Below, piece by piece: positions 36,199 through 43,978 of a DNA stretch of 64,000 bases. Location: positions 62,001-126,000 of the forward strand of contig NZ_QJRH01000061.1 of assembly GCF_003254545.1 (NCBI RefSeq), written 5' to 3'. The notes beneath the pieces were generated by a model. That model was not told the DNA's origin. It worked only from the letters and a program-made list of their open reading frames with translations, and searched no databases. Both the position numbers and the translations under genes were made by a program. This DNA is from Flavobacterium tistrianum. Lineage in GTDB: Bacteria; Bacteroidota; Bacteroidia; Flavobacteriales; Flavobacteriaceae. Numbering within the stretch: the stretch's first letter is position 1; every line of letters begins with the position of its first letter.

Positions 36199-36810
36199 AT
36201 GAAAATCATTTGTGTCGGCAGAAATTATGCCAATCATATAGAAGAGTTGAAAAACGAACGTCCCAGTGAGCCTGTTGTTTTTATGAAGCCAGATTCTGCG
36301 GTTTTGCTGAAACAGCATCCGTTTGTTATTCCCGAATTTTCCGAAGATGTTCATCATGAAGTTGAAATAATCGTAAAGATTAACAAAGTCGGAAAATATA
36401 TTGAACCAAAATTTGCTCATAAATATTATGATGAAATTAGCGTAGGAATCGATTTTACAGCACGAGACTTGCAAAGTAAATTGAAAGAAAAAGGACTTCC
36501 GTGGGAAAAAGCCAAGGCATTTGACGGTTCTGCGGTTATTGGAGATTTTTTGCCAAAAACTGATTTTGTTTCTGTGGAAAATCTTAATTTTGAATTAAGA
36601 AGCAATTCAGAAGTGGTTCAAAAAGGAAACTCAAGTATGATGCTTTGGAAGATTGATGAATTAATCGCTCACGTGTCTCAGTTTTTTACTTTAAAAATTG
36701 GAGATATTATTTTTACAGGAACACCGGCAGGTGTTGCGGCTGTAAAACCAAATGACATTTTAGAAGGCTTTTTAGAAGATAAAAAATTATTCAGAATACA
36801 AGTAAAATAA
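36199..36810 (+). CDS. fumarylacetoacetate hydrolase family protein
   Basis: A 203-residue enzyme of the FAH fold. The start MKIICVGRNYANHIEELKNE, the metal-binding HHEVEIIVKINKVGKYI (E near 56), IDFTARDLQSKLKEKGLPWEKAKAFDGSA and TGTPAGVA are standard for small FAH hydrolases and acylpyruvases that act on oxaloacetate, acylpyruvate or related diketo acids. Length is normal. Its TAA overlaps the ATG of the Hpt gene by one base (TAATG), so the two are translationally coupled. Confidence 0.92.
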   Translation: MKIICVGRNYANHIEELKNERPSEPVVFMKPDSAVLLKQHPFVIPEFSEDVHHEVEIIVKINKVGKYIEPKFAHKYYDEISVGIDFTARDLQSKLKEKGLPWEKAKAFDGSAVIGDFLPKTDFVSVENLNFELRSNSEVVQKGNSSMMLWKIDELIAHVSQFFTLKIGDIIFTGTPAGVAAVKPNDILEGFLEDKKLFRIQVK

Positions 36811-37154
36811 TGGCTTTAAAGTACAACCTTTCGAAAGTTTATGCGCTTTCAGATAACGATCCTGAATTTGTAAATCAGATTTTAACTTTATTTGTTACAG
36901 AAGTTCCGGAAGATTTAAAACAAATTAAAGAAGGAATTAAAAAGAAGGATCATAAATATGCATATTCGTATGCGCACAAAATAAAGCCAACATTAGATTT
37001 AATGGGGTTAAATGTAGCTTTTGAAGAAATCTTGCAAGTAGAGGCGTGGACAAAAGCTGAAGGCAAGAAAAAAGATATTATTGAAACTTTTAAAAGTATT
37101 AAAGTACAAGTAAAAGAAGCGATAAAAGAAATTAAAAAAGATTTTGATCTTTAA
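36810..37154 (+). CDS. stand-alone histidine phosphotransfer (Hpt) protein
   Basis: A 114-residue helical protein. H56 in YAYSYAHKIKPTLDLMGL is the expected phospho-accepting histidine, with K59 close by and the two flanking helices of the four-helix bundle. Such orphan Hpt proteins pass phosphate between hybrid kinases and response regulators, neither of which is near. The start codon overlaps the stop of the FAH gene. The pairing is odd, as the families have no known functional link. A strong hairpin follows. Confidence 0.88.
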   Translation: MALKYNLSKVYALSDNDPEFVNQILTLFVTEVPEDLKQIKEGIKKKDHKYAYSYAHKIKPTLDLMGLNVAFEEILQVEAWTKAEGKKKDIIETFKSIKVQVKEAIKEIKKDFDL

Positions 37155-37161
37155 TATAAAA

Positions 37162-37206
37162 TTTGACTTATTCCTGATTTTTTTAAAATTAAGGAATAAG
37201 TCAAAA
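37162..37206 (+). terminator. terminator of the FAH/Hpt pair
   Basis: TTGACTTATTCCT (37163-37175) is matched exactly by AGGAATAAGTCAA (37192-37204), a 13-bp stem with a 16-base T/A-rich loop, starting 8 bases after the Hpt stop. Confidence 0.85.
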
Positions 37207-37339
37207 TCATTTTTTAAATTTTGTAAGCGGCTTATAGTCTGTAAAAGCTGTTAATACCTTCCTCCAAGACAAAATTTAAATTTTCTACTTATAAATTATA
37301 GTCTTGCTTAATGTAAGAATCAAAAAATATTTTACTGAT

Positions 37340-38593
37340 ATGAAAGCAGCAATTATTACTATTGGAGATGAAATCTTAATTGGCCAAATCGTCGATACAA
37401 ATTCGGCTTTTATTGCTAAATCACTCGATAGAATTGGAGTTGAGGTGGCAGAAATGCTGTCGATAAGCGATGATAAAAAACATATTTTAGACACTTTTGC
37501 GCAATTGCAAAACAAAGTTGATGTTGTGATTGTAACAGGTGGACTAGGTCCAACAAAAGATGACGTTACCAAGAAAACATTCTGTGAGTATTTTAATGAC
37601 GAGTTGGTTGTAGATCAAAAAGTTTTAGCTCACGTTACAGAACTGATAGAAGGTTTTTATAAAAGGCCAATTTCTCAAATGAACAAAGATCAGGCTTTGG
37701 TTCCGTCAACTTGTACGGTGTTGCATAATAAAGTGGGGACGGCTCCGGGAATGTGGATGAAGAAAGAAAATACCGTTTTTATTTCGCTTCCAGGAGTTCC
37801 GTATGAAATGAAATATTTGGTAGAGGAAGAAATAATTCCAAAAATTGTCCGAGAATACAAACGCCCTTATATTATTCACAAAACCATATTAACGTATGGT
37901 CAAGGCGAAAGTTTAGTTGCAGAACGTATTGAGCAATGGGAAAACAATCTTCCAGAATTTATAAAATTGGCTTATCTGCCAAATCCAGGACGAGTTCGTC
38001 TCCGTCTAACAGCCCGTGGAACGAATAAGGAAGACTTAGAAGAGGCTATAGAAAGTAATGTGCAATCATTGGACGCCATAATTCATGATATAATTGTGGG
38101 CTACGACGAAAATGAAACTATCGAAACCGTAATTGGCAAATTGCTTTCTAAACAAAATAAAACAATCTCAACTGCAGAAAGTTGTACAGGAGGAAGAATT
38201 GCTTCCCTGCTGTCGTCTGTTCCGGGTTCGTCAAGCTATTTCAAAGGTAGCGTTGTGTCTTATGCAACAGAAACGAAAGTAAATGTTTTAGGGGTAGCTC
38301 AAGATTTGATAGACCAGTTTTCGGTAGTTAGTGCTGAGGTGGCATCAGTTATGGCTTTGAATGTTAAAGCGTTGCTGAAAACCGACTATGCGCTGGCAAC
38401 GACGGGTAATGCAGGGCCTTCTAAAGGAGATTCTGATGCCGAAATTGGCACTGTTTTTATCGCTTTAGCGACGCCAGACGGAGTAATTGTGGAAGAATTT
38501 AACTTCGGACAACCGCGTGAAAAAGTGATAGATAGGGCAACTGTTAAGAGTTTGGAAATATTACAGAAAGAAATTTTAAAATTTGTGCAATAA
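37340..38593 (+). CDS. cinA: CinA-family protein: NMN deamidase / competence-damage protein
   Basis: A 417-residue two-domain protein from the ATG at 37340 ([17 protein letters not shown]). Residues 1-170 are the MoCF/COG1058 domain ([17 protein letters not shown]), and about 255-415 the CinA/PncC domain with [20 protein letters not shown] and [10 protein letters not shown]. The C-terminal domain deamidates nicotinamide mononucleotide in pyridine nucleotide salvage. In GNAGPS the usual Gly-Ile/Ala-Ala-Gly-Pro is kept in outline. A TTG at 37304 would add 12 residues and is not preferred because the normal CinA start is MKAA-type. Confidence 0.94.
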   Translation: MKAAIITIGDEILIGQIVDTNSAFIAKSLDRIGVEVAEMLSISDDKKHILDTFAQLQNKVDVVIVTGGLGPTKDDVTKKTFCEYFNDELVVDQKVLAHVTELIEGFYKRPISQMNKDQALVPSTCTVLHNKVGTAPGMWMKKENTVFISLPGVPYEMKYLVEEEIIPKIVREYKRPYIIHKTILTYGQGESLVAERIEQWENNLPEFIKLAYLPNPGRVRLRLTARGTNKEDLEEAIESNVQSLDAIIHDIIVGYDENETIETVIGKLLSKQNKTISTAESCTGGRIASLLSSVPGSSSYFKGSVVSYATETKVNVLGVAQDLIDQFSVVSAEVASVMALNVKALLKTDYALATTGNAGPSKGDSDAEIGTVFIALATPDGVIVEEFNFGQPREKVIDRATVKSLEILQKEILKFVQ

Positions 38594-38664
38594 TTTTTTG
38601 CTACAATGGTTTATTTTTCTTTTCTTTGCACCCTGATTTTGAATAACGATAAAAGATAAGTATA

Positions 38665-38901
38665 ATGTCAAGAGTTTGTGACCTTACAGGTAAAAGAGCG
38701 ATGGTAGGAAATAACGTTTCTCACGCTATGAACAAAACTAAGAGAAAGTTTTCTGTAAACTTAGTTAAAAAGCGTTTTTATCTTCCAGAAGAAGATAGAT
38801 GGATTACTCTTAGAGTAGCAGCATCTACGATAAAAACAATTAATAAAAATGGAATCACTGCAGTTTTGAAAAAAGCGCAGTCAGAAGGATTTATCAAATA
38901 A
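38665..38901 (+). CDS. rpmB: 50S ribosomal protein L28
   Basis: A 78-residue basic protein: [20 protein letters not shown] at the start and [19 protein letters not shown] in the middle, as in L28 across bacteria. It begins the conserved Bacteroidetes block rpmB-rpmG-DUF4295-ftsY, with 27 bases to rpmG. The single cysteine (C5) is what remains of the zinc-ribbon site seen in some L28 forms. Confidence 0.97.
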   Translation: MSRVCDLTGKRAMVGNNVSHAMNKTKRKFSVNLVKKRFYLPEEDRWITLRVAASTIKTINKNGITAVLKKAQSEGFIK

Positions 38902-38928
38902 TCTTTTCCTAAATAAATATATAGCAAG

Positions 38929-39111
38929 ATGGCAAAGAAAGGTAATAGAATCCAAGTAATTTTAGAATGTACTGAGCACAAAACTTCTGGTGTTCCAGGA
39001 ACTTCTAGATATATTACAACTAAGAACAAAAAAAATACTCCAGATAGATTAGAGATTAAAAAATTTAATCCAATCTTAAAAAGAGTAACTGTTCATAAAG
39101 AAATTAAGTAA
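38929..39111 (+). CDS. rpmG: 50S ribosomal protein L33
   Basis: A 60-residue L33: [20 protein letters not shown], then [20 protein letters not shown] and KKFNP-type end. It has one cysteine (C14) and lacks the two CxxC zinc pairs, so it is a zinc-independent L33. It lies between rpmB and the DUF4295 gene. Confidence 0.97.
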
Positions 39112-39186
39112 TAATTAGAGATTTTGATAAAATCTCAAATGGTTTTTCATTTGAAGATTTATTGAATTTCAAATAACATTTGAATC

Positions 39187-39339
39187 ATGGCAAAGAAAAC
39201 CGTAGCATCGTTACAAACAGCTTCTAAGAGATTGTCAAAAGCCATCAAAATGGTAAAATCTCCTAAAACTGGTGCATATACATTCGTAGAATCTATTATG
39301 GCTCCTGAAGAAGTTGATGAATTCTTGAAAAAGAAATAA
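39187..39339 (+). CDS. DUF4295 family small basic protein
   Basis: A 50-residue protein, MAKKTVASLQTASKRLSKAI at the start and ending MAPEEVDEFLKKK. It matches DUF4295, a small lysine-rich family found in Bacteroidetes directly after rpmG. Its location within a ribosomal protein block and its charge suggest a ribosome-associated role, which is inference. It is short enough to be missed by length-filtered gene calling. A hairpin terminator follows the stop. Confidence 0.9.
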   Translation: MAKKTVASLQTASKRLSKAIKMVKSPKTGAYTFVESIMAPEEVDEFLKKK

Positions 39340-39358
39340 TTACAATTACATTATATAG

Positions 39359-39389
39359 AAAAGCTACTTTCATTCGGAAGTAGCTTTTT
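39359..39389 (+). terminator. terminator after the rpmB-rpmG-DUF4295 block
   Basis: AAAAGCTACTT (39359-39369) pairs with AAGTAGCTTTT (39378-39388), loop of 8 bases, followed by T residues. It separates the ribosomal genes from ftsY, which therefore likely has its own promoter in the next 130 bases. Confidence 0.88.
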
Positions 39390-39525
39390 TATTACCTATA
39401 TTTGTCTAAAAATTTAAAGAATCGTAACAATTGGCTCTTTTTAAGGAAACCATTGCACTTTCTTTAAAGATTTGGATTTCTTGTATGGAAATCGAGAAAT
39501 CTAATAATCTAATAAACTACAAAAA

Positions 39526-40479
39526 ATGAGTTTTTTTAAAAAATTATTCTCTAGCGAAAAAAAAGAAACTTTAGACAAAGGTCTTGAAAAAACAAAAACT
39601 ACTTTTTTCTCAAAATTAAGCAAAGCCGTTGCTGGAAAATCTAAAGTTGACGATGATGTTTTAGATGATCTTGAAGAAGTTCTGGTTGGTTCTGATGTTG
39701 GGGTAAATACAACATTGAAAATCATTCAAAGAATTGAAAAACGTGTTGCTGAAGATAAATATCTAGGAACAGACGAATTAAATCAGATTCTTCGTGATGA
39801 AATTGGCGCTTTGTTGTCTGAAACGAATACAGGTGAAGCAACAGAATTCGAAATTCCGAAAGATAAAAAGCCATATGTTTTAATGGTTGTTGGAGTAAAT
39901 GGAGTTGGAAAAACAACTACGATTGGTAAATTGGCTTATCAATTTAAAAAAGCAGGTCATAATGTAGTTTTAGGAGCTGCAGATACATTTCGTGCGGCTG
40001 CGATTGATCAGTTGCAGGTTTGGGCAGATCGTGTAAATGTGCCTATTGTAAGACAGCAAATGGGTAGTGATCCTGCTTCTGTAGCTTTTGATACTTTGCA
40101 ATCTGCTGTGGCTCAAAATGCAGATGTTGTTATTATTGATACTGCTGGCCGTCTTCATAACAAGATCAATTTGATGAATGAGCTTACAAAAGTAAAACGT
40201 GTAATGCAGAAAGTGGTAGCAGACGCGCCTCATGACGTACTTTTAGTTTTAGACGGATCAACAGGACAAAATGCTTTTGAACAAGCAAAACAATTTACAG
40301 CTGCAACAGAAGTTACTTCACTTGCTGTAACTAAATTGGACGGAACTGCAAAAGGAGGAGTTGTAATTGGTATTTCTGATCAATTTCAAATTCCGGTGAA
40401 ATACATTGGTGTCGGCGAAGGAATTGAAGATTTACAAGTCTTTAATAAATATGAATTCGTTGATAGTTTCTTTAAATAA
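39526..40479 (+). CDS. ftsY: signal recognition particle receptor FtsY
   Basis: A 317-residue SRP GTPase that docks ribosome-SRP complexes at the membrane. NG domain motifs: GVNGVGKTTTIGKLA (G1, about 123-137), DTFRAAAIDQL (G2), VIIDTAGRLHNK (G3, about 204-215), TKLDGTAKGG (G4, about 265-274). The N-terminal part is a short amphipathic start (MSFFKKLFSSEKKETLDK) in place of the long acidic A domain of E. coli. It is followed 6 bases later by a tiny membrane protein gene. Confidence 0.97.
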   Translation: MSFFKKLFSSEKKETLDKGLEKTKTTFFSKLSKAVAGKSKVDDDVLDDLEEVLVGSDVGVNTTLKIIQRIEKRVAEDKYLGTDELNQILRDEIGALLSETNTGEATEFEIPKDKKPYVLMVVGVNGVGKTTTIGKLAYQFKKAGHNVVLGAADTFRAAAIDQLQVWADRVNVPIVRQQMGSDPASVAFDTLQSAVAQNADVVIIDTAGRLHNKINLMNELTKVKRVMQKVVADAPHDVLLVLDGSTGQNAFEQAKQFTAATEVTSLAVTKLDGTAKGGVVIGISDQFQIPVKYIGVGEGIEDLQVFNKYEFVDSFFK

Positions 40480-40485
40480 TTTATA

Positions 40486-40650
40486 ATGAAAAATATATCG
40501 GCTCTAACGTTCTATTTTGCTAGTGTAATATCTTTTGTTCTGGCAAATGTTTTAAAGGATAAAAATATTTCAGTATACTATATTCTATTGGTTTTGGGTA
40601 TTGTTTTATTCTTTTTAGGAGTTCTTAAAAGAATAAAAAATAACCGATAG
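40486..40650 (+). CDS. 54-residue two-helix membrane protein, unknown
   Basis: ATG at 40486 and TAG at 40648-40650 give a 54-residue protein with two hydrophobic stretches (ALTFYFASVISFVLANVL and VYYILLVLGIVLFFLGVL) and a basic end KRIKNNR, so it should be a two-pass membrane protein with the tail in the cytosol. It lies 6 bases after ftsY and before a strong hairpin, which supports cotranscription. I do not recognise a family. It is not in length-filtered calls and could be non-functional, but the composition is convincing. Confidence 0.65.
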   Translation: MKNISALTFYFASVISFVLANVLKDKNISVYYILLVLGIVLFFLGVLKRIKNNR

Positions 40651-40661
40651 GTCGTATGATT

Positions 40662-40731
40662 CAAAAAGAAAAGAGTTTTGGAAAACTAAAGTTTGGACTG
40701 CTTTTAATTTTTCAAAACTCTTTTCTTTTTG
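40662..40731. terminator. bidirectional terminator after ftsY and the small gene
   Basis: CAAAAAGAAAAGAGTTTTG (40662-40680) is matched exactly by its reverse complement at 40713-40731, and GAAAA/TTTTT extends the stem by five pairs. It lies between the plus-strand ftsY unit and the convergent minus-strand lipoprotein gene. Confidence 0.88.
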
Positions 40732-40765
40732 GTTTGTTTTTTTTGTTTGAATATATAATAAAAGT

Positions 40766-41320
40766 TTACTTTCTTTCGAATTTATTCTTTTCAAGTCCTT
40801 TTAATAATGGATGGCTAAAATCTTTATTAAGTTCCCATTTAGTACCATCAGTAAAAACGATATGATAAGCTCTGATTTCAATGATTTTATCTGCATCTGT
40901 GGAAAAATCTTCCCAAAATTCAGTTCTCAATTGACCAGGCTTTAATAAATGGGTCGAATTTTCTGTAAATCTTCCTTCTCCATAAAAAGACCTTCCACTT
41001 GCAGGTTCTTCAAATGAATTGATGCAGAACCATTCAAGTTTAATGGCTTTTATACTTTTTTGTCCTGTGTTTTTAAAAATTAAACTAATATCTTTATGTT
41101 GGGAATAGTCATTTTTGTGCAGTGTTGCTCTTATGATTTTTATTGGTGATGTCTGATTGTTTTTTTTAGCCAGTGTATCTTTGGGTTTTAAAATTGGTGT
41201 ACTATTGGTTAGGCTTTTTGCTAATTTTGAATTTTTTTGATCTTTTTTTGGCTGTATTGGTTTGTTGCATCTTATAAATAGAGCAAAAATGCTAAAAAGC
41301 AGTATCAATATGTTTTTCAT
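40766..41320 (-). CDS. predicted lipoprotein, unknown function
   Basis: A 184-residue protein with a lipoprotein-like signal (MKNILILLFSIFALFIRC, Cys18). A Lys/Asn/Thr-rich linker to about residue 60 is followed by one compact domain (about 62-184) with alternating strands: IKIIRATLHKNDYSQHKDIS, KAIKLEWFCIN, and HIVFTDGTKWELNKDFSHPL. This looks like an immunoglobulin-like accessory domain; I cannot name the family. The 376 bases upstream hold an AT-rich stretch and the hairpin element at 41568. Confidence 0.75.
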   Translation of the reverse strand: MKNILILLFSIFALFIRCNKPIQPKKDQKNSKLAKSLTNSTPILKPKDTLAKKNNQTSPIKIIRATLHKNDYSQHKDISLIFKNTGQKSIKAIKLEWFCINSFEEPASGRSFYGEGRFTENSTHLLKPGQLRTEFWEDFSTDADKIIEIRAYHIVFTDGTKWELNKDFSHPLLKGLEKNKFERK

Positions 41321-41567
41321 TTTTAATTCTGAAATTTAGGTTTGGGTTGTGAATTTATTTTTATGGTAAATTTGATGATTTATTTTTGAGACTAAAGTTC
41401 TCTAAAATTTATTGAGATTTTGACTCTTTATAAGTTTTTATACTGTTAGAATAAGTTTTTTTATTATGAAAAAGTTGTTGTTTTCATGAAATAATTAATG
41501 AGTAAAACATTTTATTTGATAATTATAAAATTACCTTTGTAGTTCAAGAAAAATTTCTTTTGAAAAC

Positions 41568-41655
41568 GGGAGCCCTAGTCCTGATGGGAGCGGCATCCTT
41601 TTGTGTCCGCCGCGCCGGATACAAAAGATACAGCGGACAGCAGGAATCAGCTCCT
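41568..41655 (+). ncRNA. long imperfect hairpin element (dispersed flavobacterial family, possible structured RNA)
   Basis: A GC-rich island in an AT-rich gap. GGAGC (41569-41573) pairs with GCTCC (41650-41654), TCCTG (41579-41583) with CAGGA (41641-41645), and TCCTTTTGTGTCCG with CGGATACAAAAGA form a 13-pair inner stem with one bulge. Copies related to it are at 5874-5957 (inverted) and 63873-63966. The rest of the gap (41321-41567) is AT-rich with nothing recognisable. It might correspond to a known Rfam motif such as Flavo-1, which I cannot test. It ends 41 bases before the lipocalin-like gene. Confidence 0.55.
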
Positions 41656-41696
41656 AAATCTTCAATTTCATTTTTAAAGAAAAAAGAATAAATTTT

Positions 41697-42137
41697 ATGA
41701 AAAATGCTTTCATAGTTTTGTTTTGTTCGCTTTTGTTTGTGAGCTGTAAACAGGAAATAAAACCTACGGATATTGCTAAATTGAATGGCTATTGGGAAAT
41801 TGAAAAGGTCGTTTTTGAGAAAGGAGAAGAGAAAGAGTATAAAATGAACGAGACTTTTGATTTTTTTCAAATTAAAAATAATAAAGGTGTCCGAACGAAA
41901 GTGATGCCGCAATTTGATGGCACATTTTTGACAACAGATACTTTTGAGAATGTATCGGTTCGTTTTGCTGGAGATCAAGTTTTCTTAGATTACAAAACGA
42001 AATATGCCAAATGGAGCGAAGAAATTATTTCGCTTTCTGATGACAAATTAGTGGTGAAAAATCCGCAAAAAATAGAATATCATTATAAAAAAGCTGGACC
42101 AGTAAATCTTTTAAACGATGGCGAAAAGACTAAATAG
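41697..42137 (+). CDS. lipocalin-like lipoprotein
   Basis: A 146-residue protein with a lipobox (LFCSLLFVSC, Cys17). The mature part begins with KLNGYWEIEKVVFEKGEEKEY and continues as alternating beta strands (about 30-130), the GxW start of lipocalin-like folds. It probably binds a small hydrophobic ligand or is structural; nothing more is visible. Its last 20 bases overlap the start of the DUF721 gene in another frame, so the two are coupled. Confidence 0.78.
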   Translation: MKNAFIVLFCSLLFVSCKQEIKPTDIAKLNGYWEIEKVVFEKGEEKEYKMNETFDFFQIKNNKGVRTKVMPQFDGTFLTTDTFENVSVRFAGDQVFLDYKTKYAKWSEEIISLSDDKLVVKNPQKIEYHYKKAGPVNLLNDGEKTK

Positions 42138-42414
42138 CGAAACAACAATTGGTGCTGTTTTACAGCAAATTATTCAGGTGAATAAATTACAGCCTGGAAT
42201 GGATCAAATCGATGTTCGTGAGGCTTGGAGGCAGCTTATGGGAAATGGTGTAAATACGTATACTAGAAATGTTGTTCTGAAAGGCAGTACGCTTTATGTT
42301 GAGTTAGGTTCTTCTGTTTTGCGTGAAGAGTTAACTCACGGAAAATATAAAATCGTGAAAATGATCAATGAAGAATTGGGCCGTGAAGTGGTGAAAGACG
42401 TAATTTTGCGGTAG
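42118..42414 (+). CDS. DUF721 protein (DciA-like)
   Basis: A 98-residue protein: KRLNSETTIGAVLQQIIQVN, then IDVREAWRQLMGNGVNTYTR and LYVELGSSVLREELTHGKYK. This is the DUF721 pattern; the family includes DciA, the replicative helicase loader in bacteria without DnaC or DnaI. The size is that of the bare domain. The start at 42118 lies 20 bases inside the upstream lipoprotein gene, and the N-terminal AKRLNSETTIG fits relatives, so the overlap seems real. A terminator follows. Confidence 0.88.
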   Translation: MAKRLNSETTIGAVLQQIIQVNKLQPGMDQIDVREAWRQLMGNGVNTYTRNVVLKGSTLYVELGSSVLREELTHGKYKIVKMINEELGREVVKDVILR

Positions 42415-42447
42415 TTTTTTTAGTAAGATAAATTTTAAAAAATAATT

Positions 42448-42475
42448 AACACTTCTATTGTGAGGTGTTTTTTTT
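42448..42475 (+). terminator. terminator of the lipocalin-like/DUF721 pair
   Basis: AACACTTC (42448-42455) pairs with GAGGTGTT (42462-42469, one G-U pair), loop TATTGT, then a T run to about 42476. Confidence 0.75.
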
Positions 42476-42545
42476 TACGATACATTTGGGCAGTTATTTC
42501 TTTAAAATAACATCTTTTTTATAAACCCAAAACAATAAAAAATCA

Positions 42546-43265
42546 ATGAAAAAAATTTTACTAATTTTAACCGTACTATGTACGTTAACTGGTTATTCAC
42601 AAAAGAAAAAAGTTGCCGTTGTTGCTTTTTACACTGACAAAACAATTGATCTTTCAGATCTTGGTTTAAGTGCTGTTGCTGCAGTAACAGATTTAGGAAA
42701 CAATCCAAATTTTAACCTGCAACCAATTTTGGAAAAGTATCACAATGCTTTTTTTAATGATTATTCTAAAAAGTTTCCATTCGATTTGCTTCCTGAAACA
42801 GATGTAACTCAAAAACAAGAGTATATTGATTATGTTCCTCATTTTGATAGAGAGGGAGAAAAGGGAAAATATATTATCAATTACCCTGGATATAAATATA
42901 TCTATGAGGGAATAAATGGTTCTGCAAATGAAGTAGCGACAGCTACTATGTTTAAAGATAATGCAGATGGTGTTTTGTTTACAGAGATTCACTTTGCTGT
43001 GGTAAAAGGATTTGCAGTTGGTGGAACCGGAACTATTAAAATGAGAGCTTATGCAAGAATTGCTTTGTATGATAAAAATGGAAAGAAAGTTTTTGCTTTT
43101 AACGAAGGAGCAAATTCAAAGAAAACTGGAACAATAGTAGGGGGAATTCCTGTTTTATCTTTTGATAAAGTATTACCTATGTGCGAAAGTGCATTAGAAG
43201 AGCTTTTAAAAGATTTGGATGGCAGAGTTGAGAAAATGGTAAAGAAGACTTCAGAGAGTCTTTAA
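42546..43265 (+). CDS. secreted protein of unknown function
   Basis: A 239-residue protein with a signal peptide (MKKILLILTVLCTLTGYSQ). The mature part has VAVVAFYTDKTIDLSDLG, an early helix with FFNDYSKKFPFDLLPETDV, and a late strand set GTGTIKMRAYARIALYDKNG, KVFAFNEGANSKKTG. The order (strand, helix, adjacent strands KMRAYARIALYD) loosely resembles CsgG/LpoB-type periplasmic proteins, but I cannot assign a family. It is alone on the plus strand with a bidirectional hairpin after it. Confidence 0.75.
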   Translation: MKKILLILTVLCTLTGYSQKKKVAVVAFYTDKTIDLSDLGLSAVAAVTDLGNNPNFNLQPILEKYHNAFFNDYSKKFPFDLLPETDVTQKQEYIDYVPHFDREGEKGKYIINYPGYKYIYEGINGSANEVATATMFKDNADGVLFTEIHFAVVKGFAVGGTGTIKMRAYARIALYDKNGKKVFAFNEGANSKKTGTIVGGIPVLSFDKVLPMCESALEELLKDLDGRVEKMVKKTSESL

Positions 43266-43281
43266 TTATTTTAAGTAAATA

Positions 43282-43315
43282 AAAAAAACCGCTTCAGTTA
43301 TGAAGCGGTTTTTTT
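43282..43315. terminator. bidirectional terminator, unknown secreted gene / ndk
   Basis: AAAAAAACCGCTTCA (43282-43296) pairs exactly with TGAAGCGGTTTTTTT (43301-43315), loop GTTA. Symmetric A and T tracts let it work on both strands between two convergent genes. Confidence 0.93.
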
Positions 43316-43330
43316 ATGATTTAAGAAGTC

Positions 43331-43750
43331 TTAGAATTGCTCTCTTCCTGCAAAGTGGAATGCGCTTTCGATAGCAGCGTTTTCGTCGCTGTCAGATCCG
43401 TGAACTGCATTTTCTCCGATTGAAGTAGCGTATGCTTTACGAATAGTCCCTTCAGCAGCTTCAGCTGGGTTTGTAGCACCGATTAAAGTTCTGAAATCTT
43501 CTACTGCGTTGTCTTTTTCTAAAATAGCCGCAACAATTGGTCCACGAGACATGAATTCAACTAATTCCCCGTAGAAAGGTCTTTCTGCGTGTACTGCGTA
43601 AAATGCTTTAGCATCAGCTACAGTTAATTGAGTTAATTTTAATGAAACGATTTTGAAACCACCATTAGTAATCATTGCTAAGATATTCCCGATGTGTCCG
43701 TTTGCAACAGCATCTGGTTTAATCATTGTAAAAGTTCTATTTGTTGCCAT
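43331..43750 (-). CDS. ndk: nucleoside diphosphate kinase
   Basis: A 139-residue enzyme that equilibrates nucleoside triphosphates. The catalytic histidine is H117 in [22 protein letters not shown] (7-16) and [11 protein letters not shown] (57-67) are standard. Upstream on the minus strand, TACTTTTG is a -7-like box about 30 bases before the ATG. Monocistronic. Confidence 0.97.
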   Translation of the reverse strand: MATNRTFTMIKPDAVANGHIGNILAMITNGGFKIVSLKLTQLTVADAKAFYAVHAERPFYGELVEFMSRGPIVAAILEKDNAVEDFRTLIGATNPAEAAEGTIRKAYATSIGENAVHGSDSDENAAIESAFHFAGREQF

Positions 43751-43870
43751 TTTATATTTTATTAAATTTTGTGCAAAAGTATACTTTTTTTATGAATTGA
43801 TTTTAATAAAATCATAATTAAAACGGTTTAGAATGATGTTTTGGATAAAAATTGTGTTTTTTGGTGATTA

Positions 43871-43965
43871 GTAGATGTGGAGATGCATTGCAGTGCATTT
43901 AAAGGCGAATAAATGATGGCAACGAAAAGACACTGCGTCATCGGCGGCGGCTCCGTCTCTACATA
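43871..43965. repeat. degenerate inverted repeat, GAGACG type
   Basis: GATGTGGAGATG (about 43874-43885) faces CGTCTCTACAT (43954-43964), with inner words GCATTGCAGTGCATT and GACACTGCGTC. The GC-rich right half stands out from its surroundings. It lies between the ndk start and the DUF5009 stop. GTAGAGACGC...GCGTCTCTAC palindromes are common in Flavobacterium, and this looks like a worn copy. Confidence 0.5.
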
Positions 43966-43978
43966 TATGGTTAAAAAT

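Noticed and set aside
37304..37339. TTG start adding 12 residues to CinA
   Set aside because: CinA proteins begin at [17 protein letters not shown] sequence, and an ATG is present there at 37340.
41544..41978. Minus-strand open frame of 144 codons over the lipocalin-like gene
   Set aside because: It crosses the hairpin element and is antisense to a lipoprotein gene with signal and fold; no family features.
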